A stretch of DNA of 64,000 bases from an uncultured Flavobacteriaceae bacterium (GTDB lineage Bacteria > Bacteroidota > Bacteroidia > Flavobacteriales > Flavobacteriaceae): NCBI GenBank assembly GCA_947502975.1, contig CANNBV010000002.1:248001-312000 (forward strand). Direction: 5' to 3'. A program made the position numbers and the translations under genes. Positions within the stretch are counted from its first letter, which is position 1. Every line of letters starts with the position of its first letter. A model generated the notes under the pieces. It saw only the letters and a program-made list of their open reading frames with translations, had not been told where the DNA came from and did not search any database. Below are positions 49,313 through 59,296 of this stretch, piece after piece.

Positions 49313-52126
49313 ATGAAAAACAAAACAGTAATATTAATAACCTTTTTATGCTTTACATGGCATAATATATTTGCGCAAATAGAAGACCTTAATCAAGAAA
49401 TCCCAGCAGACCCATCAGTCAAAATAGGAAAGCTAAGTAATGGGCTTACTTATTACATTAAGCACAATGCAAAACCAGCCAATAAAGCTGAGTTACGTTT
49501 AGTACTTAAAGCGGGTTCAATACTTGAAGATGAAGATCAGTTGGGACTAGCTCATTTTATAGAGCACATGGCATTTAATGGTACAAAGTCTTTTCCAAAA
49601 AACGAACTTATCGATTACCTTCAAAGTCTAGGTATTGAGTTTGGAGCAGATTTAAATGCACATACTGGTTTTGATGAAACTGTTTACAAATTATCTGTAC
49701 CAACTGATGCATCTACACTTAACACTAGTTTGCAAGTGTTAAGAGACTGGGCAGATGGTATTACATTTTCTCATGAAGAGATAGATAACGAACGTGGCGT
49801 AGTGGCTGAAGAATTAAGAGCAAGAAGTGGTGCACGCATGCGCATGTATTATAAATCGATACCGGTATTAACGAATAATTCACGCTACGCAGAGCGGTTG
49901 CCAATAGGCACTTTAGATGTTATTATGAATTCAGAGTATGATGTGATGAAGCGATTCTACAACGATTGGTATCGTCCAGATTTAATGGCTTTGGTGCTTG
50001 TGGGTGATTTTGATGTCAACCAAACTGAAGAAAAGGTTAAAGACATTTTTGAAAGTATCAAGCCTCACGAAGCTTCAAAAGAAAGAGTATACTATAAAAT
50101 TCCCAATAATGAAAACACCAAAATTACTGTAATCACAGATAAAGAAGCTCGTGGTATTCAATTTACAGTTTATATTAAAAGAGAAGAAGAAGCTATAAAA
50201 ACTTTAAAGGATTACAGACAACAAGTTTTAAATGCGCTGTATTCTGGAATGTTAAGACAGAGGTTTGATGAACTCACCACAAAGCCAGATCCTCCATTTT
50301 TATCTGCAACAGCTGGGATTGGCAACTTTCTGGCTAATATGGATTGCTATTATTTAAGGGTTAATCTTAATGAAGATAAAGTAAATGATGGCATCAGTGC
50401 TTTGTTAATAGAAAGTGAGCGTGCCAGAAAATTTGGTTTTACCGAGGGCGAATTACTACGCTATAAAGCATCTATGTTAAATAGGGCAGATATGCTTAAA
50501 AAAGAAAAAGGAAAGCTATCTACGCGATTTTACATTGAGCAGTATATAGATAATTTTACAGATAACGATCCTATTCCTGGTGAAGCGTTTAACTATGAAT
50601 TTTATAAAAGCGTATTGCCAACCATTACATTAGATGAGGTAAATAGCGTAGCAAAAAAGTGGGTGAGGGATGATAACATAGCTATTGTTTTAAACGCTGT
50701 AGAAAAATCAAGTTTTACACCACCAACAGAAGATGAAATTTCACAGATTTTAGAAGACGTAGCAACAAAAAACATCAGTCCTTATAAAGATGAATTGGCT
50801 AATGCCAAGTTAATGGATGAGTTGCCTATATCTGGAAAAATTATAAATGAGCTGTACAATGAAAAGATGGATGTTACCACTTGGGAATTACAAAATGGGA
50901 TTACTGTAATAGCTAAACCAACTCAGTTTCAAAATGATTTGATTTCAATGTCAGGTTTTAGGCCAGGAGGTAGTTCGGTGGTGCCAGATTCGTTATATAT
51001 ATCTGCTAGAAATGCTGGAACCATAGTGTCTCGAAGTGGTGTCAATGGTATTTCTCCAACTGACTTAAAAAAGATTAATATGGGGAAAACACTTAATGTA
51101 ACGCCGCGTATTAACTTTTACGATGATTTATTTTCAGGTATCAGTTCAAACAAAGATTTTGAAGATTTATTTCAAATGACTCACCTGTATTTTACGAGTC
51201 CAAATAAGGATGAAAATATTTTTAATTCATTTAAAGAAAACATGAAGTCTATCGCCAAAGACCAAGACAAGACTCCTGGTATTTATTTTGATAATAGGAT
51301 AAGTGATATAATGACTAAAAACCATTTGAGAGCAACAGAACTTTCGGAAGAAGACATCGAAAAAAATCTAAATCTTGATGATGCATTCAATTTTTATAAA
51401 GAACGGTTTTCGTTTGCTAATGGCTTTACATTTGTTTTTGTAGGCAGTTTTCAAATAGATCAACTTAAGGATTATGTATCTCAATATTTAGGAAGCCTGC
51501 CTTCAGATTTAAATAAAAAAAGTAATTGGAAAGATATCGGGCTAAGATATACACATGGTATCATTAAAGATACTACAATAAAAGGCGTAGATGACAAAAG
51601 TAAAGTAGATATGCGCTTTGTTGGCCAGCTTAAATTTTCATTGGAAGAGAAGAAAAAAATAAGTCTCTTGGGAAAATTACTCAAAATAAAGTTAACAGAA
51701 GAGTTGCGTGAAAAAATGGCTGGAGTTTATGGTACTCAAGTTTCTGGGTTTGCTGCAGATAGACCATATGATTGGTATAGGTTAAATATAAGATTTACTT
51801 GTGACCCTGATAATGTAAATAAGTTAATCACAAAAGTTTTAGAGGAAATCGATAAGATAAAAAGAAACGGTGCCTCAGACACTGATGTAAATAAAATAAA
51901 AGAAGCAGAACTTACGAATGCAAAAGATGCTTTAGAGTATAACCAATATTGGATCTATAAACTCAAAGAGTCTTACATGCATGGATTAAATTTTGAATCA
52001 ATTTTAGATTATGAGGAAAGTATAAACAAAATAGACTCTAATATGTTTAAAGAAGCAGCAAATACATATTTTAATATGAATAATTATGCTGAATTTATAT
52101 TAATGCCTGAGCAATTGGATGAGTAG
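49313..52126 (+). CDS. M16-family zinc metalloprotease
   Basis: 937-aa exported insulinase-type peptidase (signal peptide, FAQ near residue 22). The inverted zinc motif H81-F-I-E84-H85 and the downstream Glu in NERGVVAEELRAR form the active site in the first half; the second half is the inactive partner domain with PRY-like contacts. It is probably periplasmic and degrades peptides imported by the neighbouring receptor. A terminator follows. Confidence 0.93.
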   Translation: MKNKTVILITFLCFTWHNIFAQIEDLNQEIPADPSVKIGKLSNGLTYYIKHNAKPANKAELRLVLKAGSILEDEDQLGLAHFIEHMAFNGTKSFPKNELIDYLQSLGIEFGADLNAHTGFDETVYKLSVPTDASTLNTSLQVLRDWADGITFSHEEIDNERGVVAEELRARSGARMRMYYKSIPVLTNNSRYAERLPIGTLDVIMNSEYDVMKRFYNDWYRPDLMALVLVGDFDVNQTEEKVKDIFESIKPHEASKERVYYKIPNNENTKITVITDKEARGIQFTVYIKREEEAIKTLKDYRQQVLNALYSGMLRQRFDELTTKPDPPFLSATAGIGNFLANMDCYYLRVNLNEDKVNDGISALLIESERARKFGFTEGELLRYKASMLNRADMLKKEKGKLSTRFYIEQYIDNFTDNDPIPGEAFNYEFYKSVLPTITLDEVNSVAKKWVRDDNIAIVLNAVEKSSFTPPTEDEISQILEDVATKNISPYKDELANAKLMDELPISGKIINELYNEKMDVTTWELQNGITVIAKPTQFQNDLISMSGFRPGGSSVVPDSLYISARNAGTIVSRSGVNGISPTDLKKINMGKTLNVTPRINFYDDLFSGISSNKDFEDLFQMTHLYFTSPNKDENIFNSFKENMKSIAKDQDKTPGIYFDNRISDIMTKNHLRATELSEEDIEKNLNLDDAFNFYKERFSFANGFTFVFVGSFQIDQLKDYVSQYLGSLPSDLNKKSNWKDIGLRYTHGIIKDTTIKGVDDKSKVDMRFVGQLKFSLEEKKKISLLGKLLKIKLTEELREKMAGVYGTQVSGFAADRPYDWYRLNIRFTCDPDNVNKLITKVLEEIDKIKRNGASDTDVNKIKEAELTNAKDALEYNQYWIYKLKESYMHGLNFESILDYEESINKIDSNMFKEAANTYFNMNNYAEFILMPEQLDE

Positions 52127-52206
52127 TGCTTAATAAATGATATTCCAAAAATACCCTAATTATAGAACTAATTTACCTTAGTATTTTTCTTAATGCTATT
52201 TCAAAC

Positions 52207-52237
52207 AAAAAAGCTTCCAAATAAAGGAAGCTTTTTT
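52207..52237. terminator. bidirectional terminator between M16 and starch loci
   Basis: Perfect 12-bp stem AAAAAAGCTTCC/GGAAGCTTTTTT between convergent transcription units. Confidence 0.9.
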
Positions 52238-52322
52238 TATTGTTATCAGTAATTATTTCAACCAATAACCAAACTAAACTAAACAATCGACTTTTAGCTA
52301 TTAATCAATTCTTAGGTTTTAT

Positions 52323-53051
52323 TTATTCAACTGAAAATTGGAATACTTGTGATTCCGAATTATTATTCTGTTGATCATGCGTAATAATACGCCAATAGTA
52401 TGTGTTTCCAGAACTAACATTTACTGAAGCATTAGTGTTACTTGTAGTTGATACCTTCTCTGTTGGAGGGTTTGCGGTTCCAAAAAACACATCATATGTT
52501 TCAATATCGTCATCAACATCTTCTCCATTCCATTCAAGAGATATATTAGTTGTTGATGCCTCTAATTTTGCTGAAAGCGCAGGAGCTACCAATTCTGCAG
52601 GGAATGGGGCATAAGATGATATTGCCTCTCCTGCATTATAAAATTTCCATGTTGGACTTTGCGCAGTTTCTGTGCCTGAATTTCTTGAAACAACATACCA
52701 TGAATAGGGTGTACCTCTTAAAATAGTGACACTTCTTTCTGAAACGTTGGATGTGTAATTCTCGGTATTTTGGGTGTTCAAATTTTTAACAAATAACTGA
52801 TACGAAGTTGCATTACTTGCATCACTCCAATTAAAAACAATGGTACTTTCCGTACTAGTTAAATTGGAACCTGTTGTACATTCAGAGTTTTGCTCTGGAA
52901 AAGCTAAAGTTGCAGCGCTTGGTGGATTTATTGTGCCAGGCCCTGGATCTGGTCCTGGGTCTGGTGTGTCATCACCACCGCCACTGCTACAATTCAACAT
53001 AAAAATACAAAGCACAACACCTCCGAATATATATTTAATTGACTTTTTCAT
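52323..53051 (-). CDS. Fn3-domain surface lipoprotein
   Basis: 242-aa lipoprotein (LNC at Cys21, then SSGGGDDTPDPGPDPGPG linker typical of surface-exported flavobacterial lipoproteins) with two fibronectin-III-like domains (about residues 45-135 and 145-240). It starts 1 nt after the amylase stop, the last gene of the starch locus. A glycan-binding or scaffold role is likely; no catalytic residues seen. Confidence 0.7.
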   Translation of the reverse strand: MKKSIKYIFGGVVLCIFMLNCSSGGGDDTPDPGPDPGPGTINPPSAATLAFPEQNSECTTGSNLTSTESTIVFNWSDASNATSYQLFVKNLNTQNTENYTSNVSERSVTILRGTPYSWYVVSRNSGTETAQSPTWKFYNAGEAISSYAPFPAELVAPALSAKLEASTTNISLEWNGEDVDDDIETYDVFFGTANPPTEKVSTTSNTNASVNVSSGNTYYWRIITHDQQNNNSESQVFQFSVE

Positions 53052-53052
53052 A

Positions 53053-56000
53053 TTATTTCTTAATTATTTTGAAGCTTTTATTAGTAGTTTTCGTGGCTAT
53101 TCTCAATATATAAATGCCTTTTGAAAAACCAGAAGTATCAATTTTTAAGCTAGGTGCGTTACTAATTGTATTGAAAACCCTATTCCCTAAAACTGAATAT
53201 ACTTCTACAGAACTATTTTCTTTGTTTTGATCTCCTAAATACACATTAAGTTGATTTGTAATAGGATTTGGAAAAGCCATCATTTGTTCTCCATAAAAAA
53301 TAGTTTCTTCATAAACGCCTTGGCAATCTTTACTGGTTTTTACACTGATATTATTCTCGCCAAATTGTAAAGCTAACTCAATATTAGAACCTGTGGTTTC
53401 TGTTGTAACACCATTTAGAGTCACAACATAACTATCACTACCATTTAAACTTAAGGCTACAACATTTTTAGTCTCAATAACTTTAGAAGTCACTGATAAA
53501 TCTTCAGGTTCTGTAATGGTGATATTAAAACATTGTTCATAATCAGACTGTCCTTCTACTGTTATACAAACTTTATAATCTCCAGCTTCTAAATTGGATT
53601 TAATAAAGGATGTCGTAAATGTATCAGAGCTATTTACGCCATTACCAGTAACGGTTGCTGTATAGTTTAAATTTTCAACTGTAGTAATATCTATGATACC
53701 ATTATTACTACTTCTACAAGTCTCACTTGCAATTTGTAACCTAAAATTATTGATAGGTAAAACAAAAATTTCGCAACCATTTGCATCAACCGAAGCACCA
53801 ATAGGTGTATTATCACAACTATCTTCAGAGTTTATAACACCGTCGCTATCTAAATCGTTTGGATCGATAACCGGTTGACTACCATAAACACGATATTCAC
53901 CAGGAGCTAATGTTATTGATGAAGACACATTTGTAACCTCAGTAGGGGAGTTGTTATCCAGTAAACTGTACCAAGTACCTGTTTTTGAAAAATTAGGAAC
54001 GACTGTTTTTTCAACGATATCAAAATTTGCAATAACCGTAACATCAAAGTCGCCAGCATTATCATTTAGATTAATACGTTTTACTAAACCATCCAGACTA
54101 TACGAAAAATCATTTGTATTAAAAGTTGAAGGATACTCTGTTTTCATCTTTATCATTTTTGATGTGATGTTATATAGGTCTAATCTATCTTCATCTTCAT
54201 CATAATTTAGAGTCCAAGCAACAGGTTTTCTATCCAATCTACAGTTGCCATTAGTAATATCGTTTTCACAATTGATACTTTTATCATAACCCAACTCTCC
54301 AAATTGCCATAACATTTTTGGCCCTGGAACACTATAAAAAATAGCAGTTGCTGCTTCTATTCTGTCAAGAGCTATTTGAAAGTTTTTCGTATCATGCTCT
54401 GTATTAGCGTTACCATTATTGATGTTTCTCACCATTAAGCGTTCTTCATCGTGACTTTCCATATAACCAATTACGTGCGGATCGTTCCAATTTCGTTCTG
54501 TGTAGGATAACCAGGATACATTAGCATCTGAGGCAAACCCCATAGTGTTTTGGTTGAAACTATGATTGAGATTTCCCCAAAACATAAAGCCATAATCAGA
54601 AAGTTCTTTTTCTTCAGAATTGTCTGCGAAATGTTCTAAAATTAAGTAAGCATCAGGTGATACATTATTCCAAATATAGTCGCCATAATCCTGAAGAATG
54701 GCAATTCTAGATGCATCACGATTACCCCAAGCACCAACATTATCTGGGTTGTTGGTTTGCGTAAATCCTTTTGATAAATCGAATCTAAAACCGTCAATCT
54801 TAAATTCATCAATCCAGTATTTTAATGTTTGTTTTACGTAGGTTTTCGTGTAGTCACTTTCATGATTAAAATCGTATCCTACATTAAAGGGATGTTTTGC
54901 ATCTGGATTTAACCAAGGATTATCTGGTGTAGGTTTAAAACTTGCACTGTCCCAGTACATTTGAGCCAAAGGACTTTGACTAAACGCATGGTTATACACC
55001 ACATCAATAATTACGGCAATTCCTCTTTCATGACAAGCGTCTACAAACGCTTTAAAATGGTTTTGAGTGCCATAATATTTATCTAAAGCCCCATGAAATG
55101 AAGGATTGTATCCCCAACTGTCATTGCCTTCAAACTCACTCACAGGCATTAATTCTATAGCATTTATACCTAGATTTTCAAGATAATCTAAATGCGTCAT
55201 AGCTGCTAAAAACGAATCATCTTCGGTAAAATCACGAATTAACATTTCGTAAACTACCAGATTTTCTTGATTAGGTTTGGAAAACGTATTTACTTGCCAG
55301 TTAAAAGGTGTTTCATTAATTTGAAATGTAGAAACATTACCAGAAGTTTTTCCAGAAGGATAATCCATTAAATCTGGATATGTTGCATCTGGAATAAATT
55401 GATCATTATTAGGGTCAAGGACTTTTTTAGAATACGGATCTGCAACTCTTAAGCTATAATCAATGTAATATTGATAGGCATACTCAGTATCCGGGTCTAA
55501 TCCATTTAATGTTAACCAAAAAGTGTCGCCATCTTTTTTCATTTGGTATGTTGGATCTAGTATCCAATCGTTAAAACTTCCGATAAGGAAAACATCATTT
55601 TTAAGTGGTGCTTGTAATACAAATGTTACCGAGCCATCATTGTTTTTATTAAGCCCATATTCTAATCCAGTAGGAACAGTTTCTATTTGCGTTGGTGTTT
55701 TAACATAAACAGAAATAGTTTCTTCTTTAGTTTCTGAACTTTGAGTAGCCGAAGCATTTATCGTAAAAGCTCCTGTAGTAGTAAATGTATATGCTGAAGA
55801 TATACTCGTGCTTCCTGTTTCTGTTGCTATGGAAGTATTGTTTACTTTTAATTCTAAATCGGCATTGGTACTAGATTCTGCTGAAATTGTAATATTATCA
55901 TTTAAATCAAATACATCATCATTTGAAGGATTGGTAATAGTAACATTTAAACCAGCTTCAAAAATCTCTATGAAGATATCAGGTCTAGATTGTTGGTTAC

Positions 56001-56373
56001 CAGCAGCATTTCTAAATACAATGGCAATATCTGTTACAGTCTCACTAGCATCAACATTATAAAATGAATTGATGTTAGGTGTAATCACTAATTCATAAGT
56101 ATTTGCTGTTAATCGTGTTAGTTGAGGTTGTGTCGTATTATTTCCCCAAGAACCGATAACATGTTTCCAATCTGTATTGCTTGTAGAAGCTGTTGTTAAT
56201 ACACCTGTATGTGCATAAACATCTCCAGTATAGCCCTCTAATTCTGATCCTGTTGCATCAAACGTAATAGTAAGTGCATTGTCAGCTGTTGGAATAGCTG
56301 GGTTAGTTGAAACCGATTGCGCATATACAAACGGTGCAACTAATATAAATAGTAGTAATAGTTTCTTTTTCAT
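53053..56373 (-). CDS. secreted GH13 alpha-amylase/pullulanase-like enzyme with T9SS sorting domain
   Basis: 1106-aa multidomain enzyme. Signal peptide (VYA-Q), N-terminal Ig/CBM-like domains, a CBM48-like module (about residues 240-330, VFLIGSFNDW), then the GH13 barrel (about 370-800). Region I is DVVYNH, region II DGFRFDLS (nucleophile Asp), region III LILEHF (acid/base Glu), region IV YMESHDEERL, where the usual NHD reads SHD. After the barrel comes a calcium-binding DLDSDGVINSEDSCD segment and a C-terminal type IX sorting domain (MAFPNPITN...KSFKIIKK). It degrades starch-like glucans outside the cell. Confidence 0.92.
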   Translation of the reverse strand: MKKKLLLLFILVAPFVYAQSVSTNPAIPTADNALTITFDATGSELEGYTGDVYAHTGVLTTASTSNTDWKHVIGSWGNNTTQPQLTRLTANTYELVITPNINSFYNVDASETVTDIAIVFRNAAGNQQSRPDIFIEIFEAGLNVTITNPSNDDVFDLNDNITISAESSTNADLELKVNNTSIATETGSTSISSAYTFTTTGAFTINASATQSSETKEETISVYVKTPTQIETVPTGLEYGLNKNNDGSVTFVLQAPLKNDVFLIGSFNDWILDPTYQMKKDGDTFWLTLNGLDPDTEYAYQYYIDYSLRVADPYSKKVLDPNNDQFIPDATYPDLMDYPSGKTSGNVSTFQINETPFNWQVNTFSKPNQENLVVYEMLIRDFTEDDSFLAAMTHLDYLENLGINAIELMPVSEFEGNDSWGYNPSFHGALDKYYGTQNHFKAFVDACHERGIAVIIDVVYNHAFSQSPLAQMYWDSASFKPTPDNPWLNPDAKHPFNVGYDFNHESDYTKTYVKQTLKYWIDEFKIDGFRFDLSKGFTQTNNPDNVGAWGNRDASRIAILQDYGDYIWNNVSPDAYLILEHFADNSEEKELSDYGFMFWGNLNHSFNQNTMGFASDANVSWLSYTERNWNDPHVIGYMESHDEERLMVRNINNGNANTEHDTKNFQIALDRIEAATAIFYSVPGPKMLWQFGELGYDKSINCENDITNGNCRLDRKPVAWTLNYDEDEDRLDLYNITSKMIKMKTEYPSTFNTNDFSYSLDGLVKRINLNDNAGDFDVTVIANFDIVEKTVVPNFSKTGTWYSLLDNNSPTEVTNVSSSITLAPGEYRVYGSQPVIDPNDLDSDGVINSEDSCDNTPIGASVDANGCEIFVLPINNFRLQIASETCRSSNNGIIDITTVENLNYTATVTGNGVNSSDTFTTSFIKSNLEAGDYKVCITVEGQSDYEQCFNITITEPEDLSVTSKVIETKNVVALSLNGSDSYVVTLNGVTTETTGSNIELALQFGENNISVKTSKDCQGVYEETIFYGEQMMAFPNPITNQLNVYLGDQNKENSSVEVYSVLGNRVFNTISNAPSLKIDTSGFSKGIYILRIATKTTNKSFKIIKK

Positions 56374-56390
56374 GACTATGGGTTTAAACT

Positions 56391-56426
56391 AAAAAAGGCT
56401 GTACAATCATTGGCACAGCCTTTTTT
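56391..56426 (-). terminator. hairpin between susF-like and amylase genes
   Basis: Stem AAAAAAGGCTGT/ACAGCCTTTTTT. On the minus strand it follows the susF-like stop and precedes the amylase ATG, so it would cut expression of the last two genes unless there is read-through or an mRNA-processing role. Confidence 0.8.
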
Positions 56427-56442
56427 ATCACTCAAACTAAAC

Positions 56443-58119
56443 TTAATTTTTGGTATATGTCGGGTTGTTTGGATCTGAGAAATCCAATACAAATGAGTAT
56501 GTGCCAGCAGTTGTAACAAGGTTAGCCCCGTTAAGTTCTAAAACACCATCACCACCGTCGTCACCATAGTTTGTTCCCCAATCATTATTGGCTCTAAACT
56601 TGTATTCACCATCAATAAGTGTCACATCATTTAAAATCCAAATATCATCAAATGGGCGAGACCAATCTCTGGTAAATTGAGCATCTGGTGTAGCTCCCCA
56701 GTCGTTAAAAGCACCACCTACAAGTCCCCAAACATTATCGATTGGTTCTAGGCTGTATGTTAAATCATTTAAATTAACGGTAGCGATATAGATACCAGCG
56801 GTAACTACTATGTTAGCGCTACCAGCTTCTAAAGTGCCGTCTGCTCCATCATCACCCCAATTGGTTCCCCAATCATTGTTCATTCTAAACTTCATCTCAC
56901 CATCAATAAGTGTCACAATTCCTCTAAAAACATCAGAGTATTGATCGTATTCTAACATGAAGTCTGGTGTAGCTCCCCAATCGTTAAAAGCACCACCTAC
57001 AATACCTAAAGAGAAAGGTTCGATAGTATAAGTAAGATCGTTTAAGTTCATTGTAATTTTATACGAACCTGCTGTAACTGCAATATTATCGCCGCCTTGA
57101 TCTAAAGTTCCATCTGCACCGTTATCTCCATAATTGTTATCCCAAGCCATATTCTCTCTAAACTTAATTTCTCCATCAATTAGGTTTACATAGGCAGCTA
57201 ACACACCATCAGTTTCAGTTTGGAAGAATGGTAAATCAGGAGTAGCTCCCCAATCATTTGCAGCAGAACCTACAACCCCCCAATTAGTTGATAAATCTAA
57301 TGCAGTAGCATAAGTTGTCACTGTAATAGTTACTGAATCTGTTATTCTTTCTAAAACTGAACCAGAAGCCCCATCGGTTATAGTAGCTACAACACGAATA
57401 TCTAAATCTCCAGTCATATCAGCTTCGATACCACTTTGAATTGCAGCAGCATTTAATTGCGCATTTGTCCAAGATATAGAGTTCATATTCATAACCTCAC
57501 CACCTTCAACAGGCATTGCAAAATCAGTACCTGCTAACGCTACTTGTATTGTGTAAGTGATGTCCATGTTTAAAGATGACTCTAATATTGGGTCATTCCA
57601 TTCCAAGGTGGTAGCAACTACGTTGTTATTATCAATAGAAAGTGCAAAAGTACTACCGCTGCTAGGACTTGTTATTTCAGGAGCGTTTACAGGATAAGTA
57701 GTAGCTAACATTAAAATGCTATTACTAATTTGATCGCCAGCTAGAACTCTCATATAAACAGGGATGTCTTTAAATTGACTATTAGCTGTAGAAGTTAACG
57801 CACTATTAAATTCTGAAACGGACATTGAAAAGTTATCCGAATCTGAAGTTCCTAAAGTCATAGGAGATGTAAAGTCAGCATCAGTTGCCATTTCTACAGT
57901 GTATGACGAACTTTCAGTTACCTCATCGTTCCACGAAATTGTAAACGCCGGATTGTCTGGTAATGCAAAATTTAAAAATACAGTACTAATACCTGGGGTA
58001 TTTAATACAAACTCTGCATCTGGAGTTGTAATTTCTAAGGTTTCTTCTGTTTCACACGAGGTAAACGCTAACGTTACTGCTAACAACAGAATACCTATTT
58101 TATTTATAATTGATTTCAT
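56443..58119 (-). CDS. SusF-like starch-binding lipoprotein with three tandem modules
   Basis: 558-aa lipoprotein (TSC near Cys22). An N-terminal SusE-type domain (about 28-275) is followed by three near-identical starch-binding modules at about 283-368, 370-455 and 462-555. Each begins W/LGxVGxAxNDWGATPD and contains INLIDGEIKFR-like and NYGDDGADGTLE-like strings. These CBM-like modules hold starch at the cell surface for the amylase encoded downstream. Confidence 0.88.
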   Translation of the reverse strand: MKSIINKIGILLLAVTLAFTSCETEETLEITTPDAEFVLNTPGISTVFLNFALPDNPAFTISWNDEVTESSSYTVEMATDADFTSPMTLGTSDSDNFSMSVSEFNSALTSTANSQFKDIPVYMRVLAGDQISNSILMLATTYPVNAPEITSPSSGSTFALSIDNNNVVATTLEWNDPILESSLNMDITYTIQVALAGTDFAMPVEGGEVMNMNSISWTNAQLNAAAIQSGIEADMTGDLDIRVVATITDGASGSVLERITDSVTITVTTYATALDLSTNWGVVGSAANDWGATPDLPFFQTETDGVLAAYVNLIDGEIKFRENMAWDNNYGDNGADGTLDQGGDNIAVTAGSYKITMNLNDLTYTIEPFSLGIVGGAFNDWGATPDFMLEYDQYSDVFRGIVTLIDGEMKFRMNNDWGTNWGDDGADGTLEAGSANIVVTAGIYIATVNLNDLTYSLEPIDNVWGLVGGAFNDWGATPDAQFTRDWSRPFDDIWILNDVTLIDGEYKFRANNDWGTNYGDDGGDGVLELNGANLVTTAGTYSFVLDFSDPNNPTYTKN

Positions 58120-58143
58120 TTGTCTTTAATTATTAGGTTAGTC

Positions 58144-59277
58144 TTATAAATTTAATGGTATAAGGATGTAACGCCCTGTTAAAGTGTTAAACCAAACATC
58201 ATAATCATCTTCAACAACCACAGGAATAGCACTTCCTCCGCTGCTTGCTACACCTGAAAAACTTGTGGCAGCACCCCAAGTAGCACCTGTATCTGTTAAA
58301 AATGATACTTCACCAGGTGTTAAGCGAATTCCAGCAGCATACCAAATGTGTCCATCAAATGTTAATTGTGTCATCGCTGTAGTTGAAACGCTAGATCCTT
58401 GAATACTCATGCCTGAGAACACTGTAGCTCCAGAGGCATCGTATGGGTTCATTGTATATGTCTTCGTAGAGAAATTTATTGTGAATTCGTAGTATCCATC
58501 TGAAGGTACTCCAAAACGACCAGGATCACCACCTTGAGTTGCTGGGTTTCCTGCTATTTCTCCTCCAGTTTTAATTTCATCTTCACCTTCGTTATCGGTT
58601 ACACCCCATTGAGGTTGCCATAAGCCTCTAAATTCTAAAACTTTAAATCTTCCATCATTAAAATCTCCTCCGCCTTTACTAAAGAAACCGGTGTAGTAGT
58701 ATTGATTTGGATTATCTGCATCTCTAAATAATGGAGGGTTGTTGGCATTATTATCCCACCCGGGAGCAGTACCGTTTCCAACTAAATAATAATCATCAAA
58801 TGTATAATTGAAAAATGGGAATACCTCAAACTGTAGTATATTAGAATTAATAGATTCACTTTGTTGTGTTCCTAATGAAGCTACAACTCTTGTGTATAAA
58901 GTAGCCCATTCAAATGGATTTAAACCTGCGTTACCTGCAGCAGAATTCACTTCTCCTACAGATAAGGTAATATTATTACGTCCCGTTACACTCGTTGCAG
59001 TAACTGGTGAGGTAAAGGCTTCATCCATTGAAAATTGTACTGCATAGCTTACTGCAGTTGGTTGTCCATAATCAGACTCAGACCAATTTAGAGCTATCGC
59101 AGGGTTTCCTGTATTGGCAGCATCTAATTCAATTTGAGTGATTCCCAAATCTGTCAATACAGGAGCATTAGGATCAGATATTGTGAATAGTGTTGAATCG
59201 TCATCACATGAACCAAGGCATAGTAAAACTAACCCAATCATGCAAAGTGTTGAAATTCGTTTTATTTTTTTCATCAT
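58144..59277 (-). CDS. susE: SusE-like starch-binding lipoprotein
   Basis: 377-aa lipoprotein (LGSCDDD, Cys near residue 24) with an N-terminal SusE domain (LDAANTGNPAIALNWSESDY onward) and a C-terminal region with one starch-binding-type module (FNDGRFKVLEFRGLWQPQWG). It lies between susD and the susF-like gene with 24-nt gaps, as in classic Sus operons. Confidence 0.85.
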   Translation of the reverse strand: MMKKIKRISTLCMIGLVLLCLGSCDDDSTLFTISDPNAPVLTDLGITQIELDAANTGNPAIALNWSESDYGQPTAVSYAVQFSMDEAFTSPVTATSVTGRNNITLSVGEVNSAAGNAGLNPFEWATLYTRVVASLGTQQSESINSNILQFEVFPFFNYTFDDYYLVGNGTAPGWDNNANNPPLFRDADNPNQYYYTGFFSKGGGDFNDGRFKVLEFRGLWQPQWGVTDNEGEDEIKTGGEIAGNPATQGGDPGRFGVPSDGYYEFTINFSTKTYTMNPYDASGATVFSGMSIQGSSVSTTAMTQLTFDGHIWYAAGIRLTPGEVSFLTDTGATWGAATSFSGVASSGGSAIPVVVEDDYDVWFNTLTGRYILIPLNL

Positions 59278-59296
59278 TTTGTGTATTATTTAGTTT

